A stretch of 64,000 bases of DNA from Alphaproteobacteria bacterium (GCA_020632875.1 JACKET010000004.1:62001-126000); one strand, 5' to 3'; positions 30,377 through 39,502 are shown, counted from the first letter of the stretch. The notes: generated from the letters alone by a model not told the origin. Made by a program: numbers and translations.

Positions 30377-30991
30377 CTATATGCCGGTGCGGGGAGGTTT
30401 GGCGTCGGGCGCGCGCACGTAGATGGGGTGGACGGCCGCGGGGTCGCCCCTCTCTCCGCGGGCGAGCGCCTCTCTCGCGAGGAGGACGAGCGCGTCGACG
30501 CCGGGGTGATCGGCCTCGGGTGCGACCCGCCCTCCGGCGGACTCGACGGCATCGCGGTAGACGAGCGCCCCCTCGCCGGTCGCGAGGAAGCCGTGCGGCA
30601 CGCCCTCGAACGCCTCGAACGGGAACACGTCGGCCGGCGCGAAGCCCTCGCGGGCCCACGCCACGTAGACGCGTCCCTTGCGGGCATCGAGCAGCGCCAC
30701 GTCCGCCGAGGCCCGCCGGGCGCGGGACACCAGCGACCCGAAGCCGAACAGCGGCACGCCGAGGGCCTCCGCGAGCCCCTGGGCCGTCGCGAGCCCCACC
30801 CGCAGGCCGGTGAATGCGCCGGGCCCGACGCCGACCGCCACGGCCTCGACGCCGTCGAGCGAGCCGCCCGCGAGCTCGAGGGCCCAGGGCACCAGGCGGG
30901 TCTCGCCGCCGCGGGTCACGCGCTCGGTGCGCACGCGGTCGTCGACGGCCACGCCGAGCACGGGCCCGCACGTGTCGAACGCCACGATCAT
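30377..30991 (-). CDS. tsaB: tRNA threonylcarbamoyladenosine synthesis protein TsaB
   Basis: 204 residues of the Kae1-like ASKHA fold: MIVAFDTCGPVLGVAVDD at the start and the signature VGVGPGAFTGLRVGLATAQG near 55-75, then LLDARKGRVYVA. It is the scaffold partner of TsaD (encoded at 46735-47700) and TsaE in making t6A37 of ANN-decoding tRNAs. It follows rseP by 4 bases. Confidence 0.94.
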   Translation of the reverse strand: MIVAFDTCGPVLGVAVDDRVRTERVTRGGETRLVPWALELAGGSLDGVEAVAVGVGPGAFTGLRVGLATAQGLAEALGVPLFGFGSLVSRARRASADVALLDARKGRVYVAWAREGFAPADVFPFEAFEGVPHGFLATGEGALVYRDAVESAGGRVAPEADHPGVDALVLLAREALARGERGDPAAVHPIYVRAPDAKPPRTGI

Positions 30992-30995
30992 CGCG

Positions 30996-32741
30996 TCAGC
31001 CGGAGAGCCAGCGGTTCACGTCCATCACGGTGACCATGAGCATCAGCGCGGCCAGCGCGAGGATGCCGACCATCTGGACCTTCTCGCGGACCTCGAGCGA
31101 CAGCGGGCGCCCCCGGATGCCCTCGATCGAGTAGAAGACGATCTGGCCGCCGTCGAGCACGGGCACCGGCAGCAGGTTCACGATGCCGAGCGAGAAGCTG
31201 ATCGTGCCGAGCAGGCGGGCGAACCCGTGGAACCCGGCCTCGGCGCCCTGGCCGGCCGCCCGGAAGATCTCGACGGGCCCGCCGAGCGCCTCCTGCGGCT
31301 GCAGGTCGAGCGTGATGAGCTTGCCGAGCACCCCGATGGTGAGCCGGAACACCTCGGCGCCCTGCTCGACCGCGCGCGGCACGGCCTCGAAGAACGAGTA
31401 GTACTTCTGCACCCGCGGGCCGTCGACGTAGGCCGTGGGGTGCCGCTCGACGCCGATGATCGGGCGGAACCGCACCTCGCCGCGCACGACCTCGCGCGTG
31501 AGGTTGGGCGTCATGCTCATCGTCATCCGCTTGCCGTCGCGGATGATCTCGATGTCGAGCGGACCCGGGCCCTGCGCCTCGGTGCGGCCCTTCATCGACG
31601 CCCCGATGAGATCCATCAGGTCGGACCAGCTGCGCACCTGCTCGCCTTCGATGCGGTAGAGCCGGTCGAGCGGGAGGATGCCGGCCTCGGCGGCGGCCGT
31701 CGGACGCGTCTCGCCGGGCATGCAGCCCGTGCCGGCCGACACCTGGCGCTCCTGGATCACGCTGCCCACGTAGACCATGACGGGCACGAGACCCCAGTCG
31801 TTCTGCCAGAAGTCGTCGTCGCGCGGCATGTACGCGGGGTTCGGGCGGAGAGTGGCCTTCATCTCGGCGGGGGCCGGGGCCTCGTCGACCACGCGGAGGT
31901 ACGCGACCTCGTGCGGGCGGTCGGGGGTGAGCGCGGCCATCAGCTCGGGCCAGGTGTTCACCTCCGTGCCGTCGACATGCGTGACGAGGTCGCCGATCTT
32001 CATCCCCGCCGACCACGCCGGCGAGGTGGGGTCGTCGACGCCGACGCGGCTCGACCGCGAAGACGCCTGGATCCCGACGGTCTCGAGATCGACGTAGCCG
32101 TCGAACGAGAAGCCGACCGTGCCACCCGGGATGACGATCGGCACGCGCTGCCCGCTGCGCTCGACCACCAGCGGGAGGTCGCGCTCGGGGTGGGCCTCCA
32201 TCACCTGCACCACGTCGCCGAAGACCTCGACGGGCTCGCCGTCGGCCTCGACGATGCGATCGCCGATCTCGAAGCCGAGCTGCTCGGCGGGCGACCCCTC
32301 GAGCACGAGCCCGATGACCGGCGCGGTCTGTGGCTCGCCCGACATCATCACGATGGTGAACACGATGAACGGGAGGGCGAGGTTGAAGGCGGGCCCGGCG
32401 AGCATGACGATCAGGCGCTGCCACACCGGCTTCTTCATGAAGTCGATGTCGGGATCGACCCGCGCCGACGCGTCTTCTTCGCCGAAGGGGTCGGCGCCGG
32501 CCATCTGGACGTAGCCGCCGACCGGCAGCGCGCTGACCCGGTAGTCGGTGCCGTTGTAGCGGTACCCGAACAGCCGCGGGCCCATGCCCACCGAGAAGAC
32601 GGGCACGCCGATGCCGAAGATCTTCGCGAACAGGAAGTGCCCGAACTCGTGGATGACCACGAGCACGCCGATCATCACGAGGCCGGCGACGATGTTCCGC
32701 GCGACGTCGGTGAGGATCAGCGCTGGCAGGACCGTCATCAT
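30996..32741 (-). CDS. rseP: Site-2 intramembrane metalloprotease RseP
   Basis: 581 residues, longer than the E. coli protein (450). ATG 32741 overlaps the cdsA stop (ATGA). The zinc site HEFGH is in the first membrane helix near residue 26, with the second motif NLLPVPVLDGGQ near the C-terminus. Two PDZ-like domains lie between, on the periplasmic side (SPAEQLGFEIGDRI; SPAWSAGMKIGDLVTHVDG), and an additional region around 300-360 accounts for the extra length. It releases membrane-bound anti-sigma factors after a first cut. Membrane helices are near residues 15-35, 110-130, 500-520 and 555-575. Confidence 0.95.
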   Translation of the reverse strand: MMTVLPALILTDVARNIVAGLVMIGVLVVIHEFGHFLFAKIFGIGVPVFSVGMGPRLFGYRYNGTDYRVSALPVGGYVQMAGADPFGEEDASARVDPDIDFMKKPVWQRLIVMLAGPAFNLALPFIVFTIVMMSGEPQTAPVIGLVLEGSPAEQLGFEIGDRIVEADGEPVEVFGDVVQVMEAHPERDLPLVVERSGQRVPIVIPGGTVGFSFDGYVDLETVGIQASSRSSRVGVDDPTSPAWSAGMKIGDLVTHVDGTEVNTWPELMAALTPDRPHEVAYLRVVDEAPAPAEMKATLRPNPAYMPRDDDFWQNDWGLVPVMVYVGSVIQERQVSAGTGCMPGETRPTAAAEAGILPLDRLYRIEGEQVRSWSDLMDLIGASMKGRTEAQGPGPLDIEIIRDGKRMTMSMTPNLTREVVRGEVRFRPIIGVERHPTAYVDGPRVQKYYSFFEAVPRAVEQGAEVFRLTIGVLGKLITLDLQPQEALGGPVEIFRAAGQGAEAGFHGFARLLGTISFSLGIVNLLPVPVLDGGQIVFYSIEGIRGRPLSLEVREKVQMVGILALAALMLMVTVMDVNRWLSG

Positions 32742-33532
32742 CCCTTCACGAGGGTAGCGTAGCCATACACGAGCGCGCCTACGAACAGGACGCTGTCGAT
32801 CCGGTCGAGCAGCCCGCCGTGGCCGGGCATGATGTTGCCCGCATCCTTCACGTCGAACGTGCGTTTCACCATGGATTCGGCGAGGTCGCCGAGCACCCCG
32901 CCGATGCACCCGAACACCCCGAGGATCAGGCAGTCGACCGGGTTCGCCGACGGGAGCCCGATGGCGGTGATGACGAACACGCCGATGGTCGCCGTGATCA
33001 CCCCGCCGACCATCCCCTCGACGGTCTTGTTCGGGCTGATCCGCTCGTAGAGCTTGCGGCTGCCGAAGCTGCGCCCGGCGAAGTAGGCGCCGGTGTCGCC
33101 GAGCCACGAGATGCCGAGCGCGACGAAACACCACGCGAGCCCGTCGGGCAGCGCCCGCAGGAGCACGAGGAACACGAGCAGCCCGACCCACGTGACGCCG
33201 AGCAGGTACCGACCCGCGCGATCCGTGGCCCGGTGCAGATCCTCGCCGGGGCGCAGCGTGACGAAGATGAGCGTCGCCACGCCGAAGAGCGCCATCATCG
33301 TGGCGTGCTTCTCGGCCAGCCAGACGAGCCCGGCGTAGTGCGTGCCGACGCCCAGCGCGAGCCAGCCCATCGCCGCGTTGCGGTCGTCGGGGAAGGCCAT
33401 CGAGGCGTACTCGTACACGCAGATCAGCAGCGAGAGCGACACGATGACGTGGACGGCGATCAGGCCGCCCCAGATCACCGCGGGCAGCAGGATGGCGAGG
33501 CCCGTGAGGCCCGCGATGAGCCGGGTCTTCAC
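32738..33532 (-). CDS. cdsA: Phosphatidate cytidylyltransferase
   Basis: 264 residues from a GTG at 33532 whose GTGA overlaps the uppS stop. Multi-spanning membrane protein with the CDS signature near the C-terminus: SPNKTVEGMVGG, then GDLAESMVKRTFDVKDAGN and PGHGGLLDRIDS, the metal-binding Asp residues. It makes CDP-diacylglycerol from phosphatidate and CTP at the inner membrane. Overlaps on both sides show tight coupling with uppS and rseP. Confidence 0.95.
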   Translation of the reverse strand: MKTRLIAGLTGLAILLPAVIWGGLIAVHVIVSLSLLICVYEYASMAFPDDRNAAMGWLALGVGTHYAGLVWLAEKHATMMALFGVATLIFVTLRPGEDLHRATDRAGRYLLGVTWVGLLVFLVLLRALPDGLAWCFVALGISWLGDTGAYFAGRSFGSRKLYERISPNKTVEGMVGGVITATIGVFVITAIGLPSANPVDCLILGVFGCIGGVLGDLAESMVKRTFDVKDAGNIMPGHGGLLDRIDSVLFVGALVYGYATLVKG

Positions 33533-34257
33533 TCGCCCTCCTCGTCGGACTGCACCTGCGCGCCCGTCTGGCCGAACCGCCGCTCGCGGTGCTCGAACGA
33601 CGCGATGGCCTGGTCGAGGTGCTCGATCTCGAAGTCGGGCCACAGCACGTCGGTGACCCAGAGCTCGGCGTAGGCGAGCTGCCACAGCAGGAAGTTCGAC
33701 AGCCGATACTCGCCCGACGTGCGGATCATCAGGTCGGGGTCGGGCAGATCCGCCATGTACAGGCGCTTCGCGATGTCGGCCTCGTCGATCGCGTCGGGCT
33801 CGAGCGCGCCGGCCTTCACGTCGCGCGCGATGTCGCGCACGGCCCGCACGATCTCGGCGCGGCCCCCGTAGGACAGGGCGAGGTTGAGCCACATGCCCTT
33901 GTTCTTCGCGGTGTACGCCGTGACCTGCTCGAGCAGCATCTGGACGTGCCTCGGAAGGCGCTCGGTCTGCCCGATGCCACGCAGGCGGACCTTGTTGAGC
34001 ATCAGCTCGTCGGCCTCTTCTTCGAGGTACCGCGCGAGCAGCGCCATGAGCGCCTGCACCTCGAGCTCGGGCCGGCGCCAGTTCTCGGTCGAGAAGCTGT
34101 AGAGCGTGAGCGCCTCGACACCCCGCTCGCCGCACGCGCGCACGATGCGACGCACCGTGTCGGCGCCGGCCTCGTGGCCCTTGACGCGATCGAGGCCGCG
34201 GGACTGCGCCCAGCGACCGTTGCCGTCCATGATGATGGCGATGTGCCGGGGCGGCAT
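33529..34257 (-). CDS. uppS: Undecaprenyl diphosphate synthase
   Basis: 242 residues. The start MPPRHIAIIMDGNGRWAQSR includes the catalytic Asp; LYSFSTENWRRP and RTSGEYRLSNFLLWQ are the substrate-binding blocks. It extends farnesyl diphosphate with cis-isoprene units to make the carrier lipid for cell wall and LPS. Its ATG overlaps the frr stop (TGATG). Confidence 0.96.
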   Translation of the reverse strand: MPPRHIAIIMDGNGRWAQSRGLDRVKGHEAGADTVRRIVRACGERGVEALTLYSFSTENWRRPELEVQALMALLARYLEEEADELMLNKVRLRGIGQTERLPRHVQMLLEQVTAYTAKNKGMWLNLALSYGGRAEIVRAVRDIARDVKAGALEPDAIDEADIAKRLYMADLPDPDLMIRTSGEYRLSNFLLWQLAYAELWVTDVLWPDFEIEHLDQAIASFEHRERRFGQTGAQVQSDEEGE

Positions 34258-34817
34258 CAGACCTCGAGGACTTCGGCTTCCTTGGCGTTCACCTTCGTGT
34301 CGCACATAGCCGTGTACTTGTCGGTGAGATCCTGCACCTGCTTCAGGTACCGGTGCGAGTCGTCTTCCGAGATGTCGCCGTCTTTCTCGGCGCCCTTGAA
34401 GATGTCGTTGTAGTCGCGCCGCACGTGACGCATGCGGACCTTCGAGTCTTCGCCGGCGTTGCGGCACATCTTCTGGAGCTCTTGCCGACGCTCTTTGGTG
34501 AGGGCCGGCACGGGGAGCCGGATCACCTGGCCGTCGCTGCTGGGGTTGAGCCCGAGGCCGGCGGCGAGGATGCCCTTCTCGATGTCGGCGATCGTCGACT
34601 TGTCCCACGGGGTGATCACGAGGAGCCGCGCGTCGGGCGCCTGCACCGTGGCCAGCTGGTTGAGCGGCATGGTCGCGCCGTAGGACTGGACCTGGACCTG
34701 GAGCTCATCGACGAGCTTCGGAGAGGCCCTCCCGGTGCGCACCTTGGACAGCTCGCGGTTGAGGGCCTCCAGCGCCGCCTTGAGGTCGTCTTCCATCGAC
34801 TCGAGGTACTCGTCCAT
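34257..34817 (-). CDS. frr: Ribosome recycling factor
   Basis: 186 residues from ATG 34817 (GGAGGAG seven bases upstream). Blocks KVRTGRASPKLVDELQV, TPWDKSTIADIEKGI and RLPVPALTKERRQEL are diagnostic. With EF-G it splits post-termination ribosomes. It heads the frr-uppS-cdsA-rseP-tsaB unit; pyrH, which usually precedes it, is not here. Confidence 0.96.
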   Translation of the reverse strand: MDEYLESMEDDLKAALEALNRELSKVRTGRASPKLVDELQVQVQSYGATMPLNQLATVQAPDARLLVITPWDKSTIADIEKGILAAGLGLNPSSDGQVIRLPVPALTKERRQELQKMCRNAGEDSKVRMRHVRRDYNDIFKGAEKDGDISEDDSHRYLKQVQDLTDKYTAMCDTKVNAKEAEVLEV

Positions 34818-34942
34818 CCGCTCCTCCGGAGCTTCGCAGCTAACCGGTGCGAGAGCCCGGGCAACAATCGGTGACAACGCGTTCCCGATCCCGCTATGAT
34901 GAGGTGTCCCGAGCGGACGTCTTGTCTTGTGTGGAGCACTGG

Positions 34943-35890
34943 ATGCCGACCAGTCCTGTGAAGGGTGCCCCGAAAGGTGCCTGGAAGAGCGCCCGTTGGA
35001 TGCTCGTAGCGGCCTCTGCCGTCGCGGCCGTCGTCGGGTGGAGCTGCGTGCCCGAAGCGGATGACCCCATCCCGACGAACGCGGTGCACGCGCTGTTCCC
35101 GCTGTCCGGGGCGCACAGCGCCCAGAACTGCGAGGTCTGCCACGTCGAGGGCGCTGCAGAGCAGGGCCTCACGCCGTCGAACGACCCCGAGTTCGTCACC
35201 GCGCTCGGCCTCGACTGCCTCGGCTGCCACACCGACACCCAGCAACAGACCTTCCCGTCCGGGCACATGGATGGCCGCAGCTGCGCCGACGGCGGCGGTT
35301 GCCACTCCACGAGCGACTGGTGCTGGAAGCAGGTCCGCACCGACTGCGGCGCGCTCGACGACACGGGCATCGAGATCAACCACACGGTCGAGCCCCTCTC
35401 CGACCTGTTCCCGCTCGACGGGCCGCACGCCCTCGGCTGCGGGTCGTGCCACGCGGGCGACGAGGCGAACGAGCGCGGTGGCGCGAAGTTCTGCGACAAC
35501 TGCCACGAAGCCGACCGCCCGGCCGGCCACTACCCGCCGCAGCGCGTCGGGGCCGAGAGCAAAGAGCGCGGGTGCAAGGCCTGCCACGCGGGCGAGAACG
35601 CGAACCGCCAGCTCGTCGTGCCCGCCAGCTGGGCCGCGAACGCCTCGGTCCACGACTTCCACTGGCCGCACGCGGTCGTCGAAGACTGGGATGTGAACCC
35701 CCAGGCCCTGCGCAGCCCCGACGACTGGACCACCTCCTGTGACGGCTGCCACGTCACCGCGCAGTACGGCTCGTACACCTGCAGCGAGGCGTGCCACACG
35801 CGCGCCGAGATCAACCCGCTGAGCTCGCTGCACGAGAACGTGACGTACAGCGAGTGCGCCGACTGTCACGCCCACGGGACCACGAACTGA
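34943..35890 (+). CDS. Multiheme c-type cytochrome 1 (nine heme motifs, two of unusual spacing)
   Basis: 315 residues from ATG 34943 (GGAG seven bases upstream; the frame is open from further upstream but without a ribosome site). A signal/anchor segment (MLVAASAVAAVVGWSC) comes first; Cys may be lipidated though the lipobox is poor. Seven canonical CXXCH sites follow (CEVCH, CLGCH, CGSCH, CDNCH, CKACH, CDGCH, CADCH), plus CADGGGCH (CX5CH) and CSEACH (CX3CH). The paired-heme spacing (HALGCGSCHAG, KACHAGE) resembles doubled cytochrome c7/NrfB-like domains. It is exported and probably moves electrons in the periplasm. The next gene starts in its stop codon. Confidence 0.9.
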   Translation: MPTSPVKGAPKGAWKSARWMLVAASAVAAVVGWSCVPEADDPIPTNAVHALFPLSGAHSAQNCEVCHVEGAAEQGLTPSNDPEFVTALGLDCLGCHTDTQQQTFPSGHMDGRSCADGGGCHSTSDWCWKQVRTDCGALDDTGIEINHTVEPLSDLFPLDGPHALGCGSCHAGDEANERGGAKFCDNCHEADRPAGHYPPQRVGAESKERGCKACHAGENANRQLVVPASWAANASVHDFHWPHAVVEDWDVNPQALRSPDDWTTSCDGCHVTAQYGSYTCSEACHTRAEINPLSSLHENVTYSECADCHAHGTTN

Positions 35891-37014
35891 TGCGCGCCGT
35901 CCGCCCCCTCCTGGTCCTCTCCGCGCTCGGCCTCGGCCTCACCGGTGTCGTGTCCTGCGAGAAGTACGAAGCGCCGCAGCCCGTGCCGTTCCACTCCGGC
36001 TTCGATTGGGGTCCGGCCCACGGCCCGTCGCTCGAGCAGATCCAGTACGACGCGTCCATCGACACCGATCCGCAGTTCGACGCGAACAACTTCTGCGACA
36101 AGTGCCACGTCGGCGGCGCGTCCCAACAGGTGGCCGACGGGGTCTACAACCTCAACGGCGACCCCGTGCTCGTCGCCGATCCCGCGAGCGGCTGGGCCAC
36201 CGTGCTCTCGCCGCTCTGCCAGGACTGCCACCCCCTCCGCGTCGGGCTCGTCGAGCCCATCGAGTGCCCGCCGGGCGCGCAGAGCGAGTACTGCCGCTTC
36301 CAGGCCCAGGGTGCCCACGCGAACGTGAACCCGGTCAACGGGTGCGACGGCGCGGCGTGCCACAGCATCTACCCGCCCACCACCTGGTCGATCGGCGGCG
36401 AGAACGGTGGCGGCCACGACGACCCGCCGCTGTCCGAGATCTTCCCGCTCGAGGGCGGGCACGCCGGCCGGGCGTGCGGCGACTGCCACGCGGGCGACTA
36501 CACCGCCGAGGCCGGCAAGGCCGAGTACTGCGGCAACTGCCACACGCGGGCCGGCGAAGGCGAAGACGCCACGCACTACCCGCCCGACCGCGACGGCTGG
36601 ACCGACGAGCGCGAGCGCGACTGCAAGGCCTGCCACTCGAGCTTCGCCGAGGGCCAGAGCCGCTACATCCTCGAGATGCCGGCCAACTGGGGCGCGAACA
36701 ACGAGCACTACTTCCGCACGCCGCACCACACCGTGCAAGACTGGGACACCTTCCCCGCCGTCGTCGCCAACGGGGTGAACGACTGGAAGAACGGCTGCGA
36801 CGACTGCCACGACGTGGGCTTCGCGACGGGCACCGGCGGCACCTACCTCAGCACGACCGACAACCGGTTCAGCTGCGGCAAGTGCCACGACCTGCCCCAG
36901 CTCGAGCTCGACTACCCGGCGTACCACGACAACCTCGCCGCGAATCCGGCGGGCTGCACCCAGACCAACTGCCACCCGAGCGGCACGATCCAGGGTCCGA
37001 ACGAACCCAACTAG
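35890..37014 (+). CDS. Multiheme c-type lipocytochrome 2 (nine heme motifs, two CX4CH)
   Basis: 374 residues; its ATG shares a base with the previous stop. The signal peptide ends LGLTGVVSCEKYEAP with a plausible lipobox Cys. Seven CXXCH motifs (CDKCH, CQDCH, CGDCH, CGNCH, CKACH, CDDCH, CGKCH) and two CX4CH motifs (CDGAACH, CTQTNCH) give up to nine hemes. The C-terminal half follows the plan of cytochrome 1 (FPLEGGHAGRACGDCHAG; RDCKACHSS), so the two are paralogues; the N-terminal half is duplicated in cytochrome 3. It probably sits on the membrane with cytochrome 1 as a wire-like complex; the partner oxidoreductase is not in this window. Confidence 0.9.
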   Translation: MRAVRPLLVLSALGLGLTGVVSCEKYEAPQPVPFHSGFDWGPAHGPSLEQIQYDASIDTDPQFDANNFCDKCHVGGASQQVADGVYNLNGDPVLVADPASGWATVLSPLCQDCHPLRVGLVEPIECPPGAQSEYCRFQAQGAHANVNPVNGCDGAACHSIYPPTTWSIGGENGGGHDDPPLSEIFPLEGGHAGRACGDCHAGDYTAEAGKAEYCGNCHTRAGEGEDATHYPPDRDGWTDERERDCKACHSSFAEGQSRYILEMPANWGANNEHYFRTPHHTVQDWDTFPAVVANGVNDWKNGCDDCHDVGFATGTGGTYLSTTDNRFSCGKCHDLPQLELDYPAYHDNLAANPAGCTQTNCHPSGTIQGPNEPN

Positions 37015-37028
37015 CCACAGGCTCCGCG

Positions 37029-37553
37029 ATGAACGACGCGCTCCCCAGGCCCACCACGACCTACCGGCTCGCGGTCGTGTGCGTGGTCCTGGTCGCGTCG
37101 ACGTGCAGTCGGTACGAGCCGCCCGAAGCGACGCCCTTCCACGCGGGCTTCGTGTGGGGCCCGGCGCACGGCGACTCGCTCGAGCAGCTGCAGTACGACC
37201 TGTACAACGACACCGATCCGACGTTCGAGGCCGACAACTTCTGCGACAAGTGCCACGTGGGGGGCGCGTCTCAGCAGGTGTACGACGGGGCGACGAACCT
37301 CGAGGGCGATCCGGTGCGCGTCGCCGACCCGGCGACGGGGTGGGTCACCGTGCTCTCGCCGCTCTGCCAGGACTGCCATCCGCTGCGTGTGGGCAACCTC
37401 GCCGGCCCCTACGACTGCCCGCCGGGCGCCGGCAGCGAGATCTGCCGCTTCGAGGCGCAGGGGGCGCACGCCAACGTGAACCCCGTCAACGGCTGCGATG
37501 GCGCGGCCTGCCACCGCACCTCGCCGCCCACCGACTGGTCGGCGGGGCTCTGA
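37029..37553 (+). CDS. Triheme lipocytochrome 3, a half-copy of cytochrome 2
   Basis: 174 residues from ATG 37029. The lipobox is LVASTC. It matches the N-terminal half of cytochrome 2 almost end to end (NFCDKCHVGGASQQV, LSPLCQDCHPLRVG, ANVNPVNGCDGAACH are shared) and stops shortly after the third heme motif where cytochrome 2 continues. It therefore has two CXXCH and one CX4CH site. The gene ends naturally and is followed eight bases later by a terminator hairpin, so it looks like a stable partial duplication. Confidence 0.85.
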   Translation: MNDALPRPTTTYRLAVVCVVLVASTCSRYEPPEATPFHAGFVWGPAHGDSLEQLQYDLYNDTDPTFEADNFCDKCHVGGASQQVYDGATNLEGDPVRVADPATGWVTVLSPLCQDCHPLRVGNLAGPYDCPPGAGSEICRFEAQGAHANVNPVNGCDGAACHRTSPPTDWSAGL

Positions 37554-37560
37554 GACGACA

Positions 37561-37593
37561 GAGGCCGCCGGGGCGGGATGCCCGGGCGGCCTC
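37561..37593. terminator. Bidirectional terminator between the cytochrome trio and tsf
   Basis: Stem GAGGCCGCCGGGGC / GCCCGGGCGGCCTC (one mismatch in 14) with a five-base loop between convergent genes. Confidence 0.8.
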
Positions 37594-37613
37594 GGAGCCG
37601 AGCGCGGAGGCGC

Positions 37614-38255
37614 TCAGTTCGTCATGCTGGCGACTTCGGCGGCGAAGTCGTCGACGCGCTTCTCGAGGCCCTCGCCCAGCACGAAGCGGGCGAAGCGACG
37701 GACCTGGATGTTCTCGCCGATGCGCGCGACGCGCTCGGTGAGGATGTCCTGCACGGTCTTCTTGTCGTCCATGATGAACTTCTGGTTCATGAGGCACTTG
37801 TCCTCGTAGAACTTGTTCATCCGGCCCTCGACGATCTTGTCGGCGATGTGCGCGGGCTTGCCCTCTTCGAGGACGAGCGCCTTCTGCACCTCGCGCTCCT
37901 TGTCGAGCGCGGCGGCGGGGACTTCCTCGGCCGTCACGTACTCGGGCGCGGCGGCGGCGATGTGCATCGCGACTTCCTTGCAGAGCTGCTGGAAGTCTTC
38001 GTTCATCGCGACGAAGTCGGTCTCGCAGTTGATCTCGACGAGGACGCCGATCTTGCCGCCCGCGTGGATGTACGAGTGCACGAGGCCTTCGGTCGCGGAG
38101 CGGCCGGCCTTCTTGGCGGCCTTCGCGATGCCCTTGCTGCGCAGCCAGTCGACCGCCTTCTCGATGTCGTCGCCGCTCTCGGCCAGCGCCTTCTTGCAGT
38201 CGAGCATGCCGGCACCGGTCCGCTCGCGGAGAGCCTTGATCTCTGCCATACCCAT
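37614..38255 (-). CDS. tsf: Elongation factor Ts
   Basis: 213 residues, the short class (E. coli 283). The N-terminal UBA-like part is AEIKALRERTGAGMLDCKKA, and the core has NCETDFVAMNEDFQQL, which displaces Mg-GDP from EF-Tu. Starting ATG at 38255 is preferred over 38249 because GGAG lies seven bases upstream. It lies 74 bases after rpsB, the standard rpsB-tsf pair. Confidence 0.96.
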   Translation of the reverse strand: MGMAEIKALRERTGAGMLDCKKALAESGDDIEKAVDWLRSKGIAKAAKKAGRSATEGLVHSYIHAGGKIGVLVEINCETDFVAMNEDFQQLCKEVAMHIAAAAPEYVTAEEVPAAALDKEREVQKALVLEEGKPAHIADKIVEGRMNKFYEDKCLMNQKFIMDDKKTVQDILTERVARIGENIQVRRFARFVLGEGLEKRVDDFAAEVASMTN

Positions 38256-38329
38256 GGGTGTTCTCCTGGGGGACGTGAAAGGATTCGGGGAGGACGGGCC
38301 GGCAGCGAAGGCCAGCCCGTCGTCGGATG

Positions 38330-39151
38330 TCAGTTGACGGCCTCGTATTCCTCGGACTCGTCGGGGGCCGCGCTGGCCTCGGCATCCACGGGCTCGGAGG
38401 CGGCGGGACGCTTGATGACCTCGACGTCACCCTCGTCGGCCGCACCGAACTCGGCGCCGGCGCGGGAGGTGCCCGCCTGGTTGCCCTCGATGCACGCGTC
38501 GGCCATGGCGCCGGTGAACAGGCGGATGGACTTCAGCGCGTCGTCGTTGCCGGGGATCACGTGCGAGATCTGGCTCGGGTCGCAGTTCGTGTCGCACAGC
38601 GCGACGACGGGGATGCCGAGCTTCTGGGCTTCCTTGACGGCGAGGTGCTCCTTCTTGGGATCGATGACGAACATGGCGTCGGGGATGCCCTTGAGGGACT
38701 TGATGCCGCCGAGGTTCTTCTCCATCTTGATGATCTCGCGATGGAGCTCGAGGGCCTCCTTCTTGGTGAGGAGGTCGAACCGGCCTTCGTCGCGGGCGTG
38801 CTCGAGCTGGTTGAGGCGCTCGAGGGACTTCTTCACGGTGGCCCAGTTGGTGAGCGTGCCGCCGAGCCAGCGGTTGTTGACGTAGAACATGCCGGCGCGC
38901 TCGGCCTCTTCCGCGACGATCTCGCGGGCGGCGCGCTTGGTGCCGACGAAGAGCACGTTGCCGCCGTGGGCGACGGTCTGCGTGAGGAACCGGCTCGCAT
39001 CGACGAGGCCCTTGGCCGTGGCCTGCAGGTCGATGATGTGGATGCCGTTCTTGGCCCCGTAGATGTACGGGCGCATCCGAGGGTTCCAGCGACGGGTCTG
39101 ATGGCCGAAGTGCACGCCGGCCTGGAGCAGGTCGCGAAGGGAGATGTTCAT
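38330..39151 (-). CDS. rpsB: Ribosomal protein uS2
   Basis: 273 residues from ATG 39151, starting MNISLRDLLQAGVHFGHQTR. NNRWLGGTLTNWATVKKS and DAMFVIDPKKEHLAVKEA are diagnostic. A C-terminal extension of about 50 residues is acidic and Ala-rich (PVDAEASAAPDESEEYEAVN). First gene of rpsB-tsf. Confidence 0.97.
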   Translation of the reverse strand: MNISLRDLLQAGVHFGHQTRRWNPRMRPYIYGAKNGIHIIDLQATAKGLVDASRFLTQTVAHGGNVLFVGTKRAAREIVAEEAERAGMFYVNNRWLGGTLTNWATVKKSLERLNQLEHARDEGRFDLLTKKEALELHREIIKMEKNLGGIKSLKGIPDAMFVIDPKKEHLAVKEAQKLGIPVVALCDTNCDPSQISHVIPGNDDALKSIRLFTGAMADACIEGNQAGTSRAGAEFGAADEGDVEVIKRPAASEPVDAEASAAPDESEEYEAVN

Positions 39152-39335
39152 GATTTCCTCTGTGGTTCTACGTCCGCCTGCTACGCGCGACCGACCCAGT
39201 GGGCACCGTGGTCGCGAGCATTTCGCGCAGGCGTGGATTTCCCGTGTGCGAGCACACGGCCGCTTCACGTAGCGCGGGTCGGTGCCGGGGGCAACGATCG
39301 GCTCCGTCGTCGGTCACGGGTCGTGTCGGACGTGG

Positions 39336-39403
39336 TCGAGCTTCGAGCGTTCCGGCATCACGCAGATGACGCAGATGGACGCGGATGACGCAGAAACGAG
39401 GCC
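39336..39403 (-). repeat. Dispersed CTGCGTCATCTGCG repeat, inverted copy (left end of the island)
   Basis: Reads TCGAGCTTCGAGCGT, CATCACGCAGATGACGCAGA and GATGACGCAGAAACGAGG: the reverse complement, nearly base for base, of 40829-40896. Together they form about 66-bp terminal inverted repeats around a 1.56-kb segment that contains the GxxExxY gene. Confidence 0.85.
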
Positions 39404-39502
39404 ATCGCGCGTCGGGCGTCCTCGCGTGCCCGGACGCCGTCGAGGGGAATGCACCGCCAAGGACGCCAGGGTCCACGCGACGCGCCCGGGTGTCGTGAGG
39501 GA

